Source: Saprolegnia diclina VS20
Taxonomy: Eukaryota; Oomycota; Saprolegniomycetes; Saprolegniales; Saprolegniaceae
Assembly: GCF_000281045.1 (NCBI RefSeq)
Contig: NW_008246085.1
Location: forward strand, 536,246-600,245
Length of the DNA: 64,000 nt
Direction: 5' to 3'
Shown piece after piece: positions 63,945 through 64,000 of the stretch (within the stretch, counting starts at the first letter, position 1; each line of letters begins with the position of its first letter). Below the pieces are notes generated by a model, which saw only the letters and a list, made by a program, of their open reading frames with translations, ran no database searches and was not told the origin of the DNA. A program made the translations under genes and the position numbers.

Positions 63945-64000
63945 CGTGGTAGAGCAGTGTACGGTTGAAAATGAGGTCACTGGTAAAAGCAGCGTCCGAG

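Noticed and set aside
1-64000. CRISPR arrays, bacterial operons or prophage
   Set aside because: The sequence is eukaryotic with spliceosomal introns; no spaced direct-repeat array is present.

Overview
The window looks like a slice of a gene-dense, intron-rich nuclear genome, most likely an oomycete (water mould; a Saprolegniales-type stramenopile is my best guess, inferred rather than proven). Genes lie tens to a few hundred bases apart on both strands, GC content is high, and almost every intron is 38-61 nt with a GTACG/GTAYG-type donor and a TAG/CAG acceptor. The gene set fits a zoospore-forming eukaryote: a TMEM216 ciliary transition-zone protein, PHAF1 (UPF0183), ILRUN-like, a SPRING/C12orf49-like protein, Pol III RPC2, HAT1, TCF25, NAF1 and SF3A2. 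One 561-base run of N (31218-31778) interrupts the channel gene.

Layout. 1-7.3 kb: 3' part of a membrane protein, a Pho80-type cyclin, a standalone ovothiol-type methyltransferase (minus), the SPRING-like protein and an EDR2-C (DUF1336) protein. 7.8-16.5 kb: secreted GH17 glucanase with a ricin-type lectin tail (minus), TCF25 (minus), a cytochrome P450 (plus) and HAT1 (minus). 16.9-26.3 kb: RNA polymerase III subunit RPC2 with one unusual 779-nt repeat-bearing intron, a C2/FYVE-like tandem pseudokinase and PHAF1. 26.3-34.9 kb, all minus: NAF1, a small methyltransferase, oligopeptidase B and a cyclic-nucleotide-gated-type K+ channel. 35.1-42.1 kb, plus: two tandem RBR E3 ligases, a small P-loop protein, an acidic unknown, an amino-acid transporter and the ILRUN-like protein. 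42.2-50.9 kb: a long coiled-coil protein (minus), TMEM216 (plus), a multifunctional purine enzyme (minus) and a ubiquitin-like-SF3A2 fusion (minus). 51.6-63.9 kb: an Armadillo-like protein, a multi-pass membrane protein, glycine amidinotransferase, a nucleotide-sugar-type transporter, a SHAQKYF-like Myb, a 1027-residue fusion of two apparently dead enzyme domains, and a coiled-coil protein with an internal duplication.

The genes do not form one pathway; this is mainly a housekeeping region. The items most worth a second look are several pseudoenzyme architectures (tandem pseudokinase; GATase-like plus GDPD-like fusion), a ubiquitin-like domain ending in KGG directly before SF3A2, a purine enzyme with the domain order GARS-GARTF-AIRS, a TCF25 start codon that appears to be split by an intron, and two recurring promoter-proximal motifs (ATCCGGAT-like and GATTGGYCAAAA) that seem to mark different sets of genes. 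All exon boundaries were inferred by eye from reading frame, GT-AG signals and protein family expectation; no search was run.
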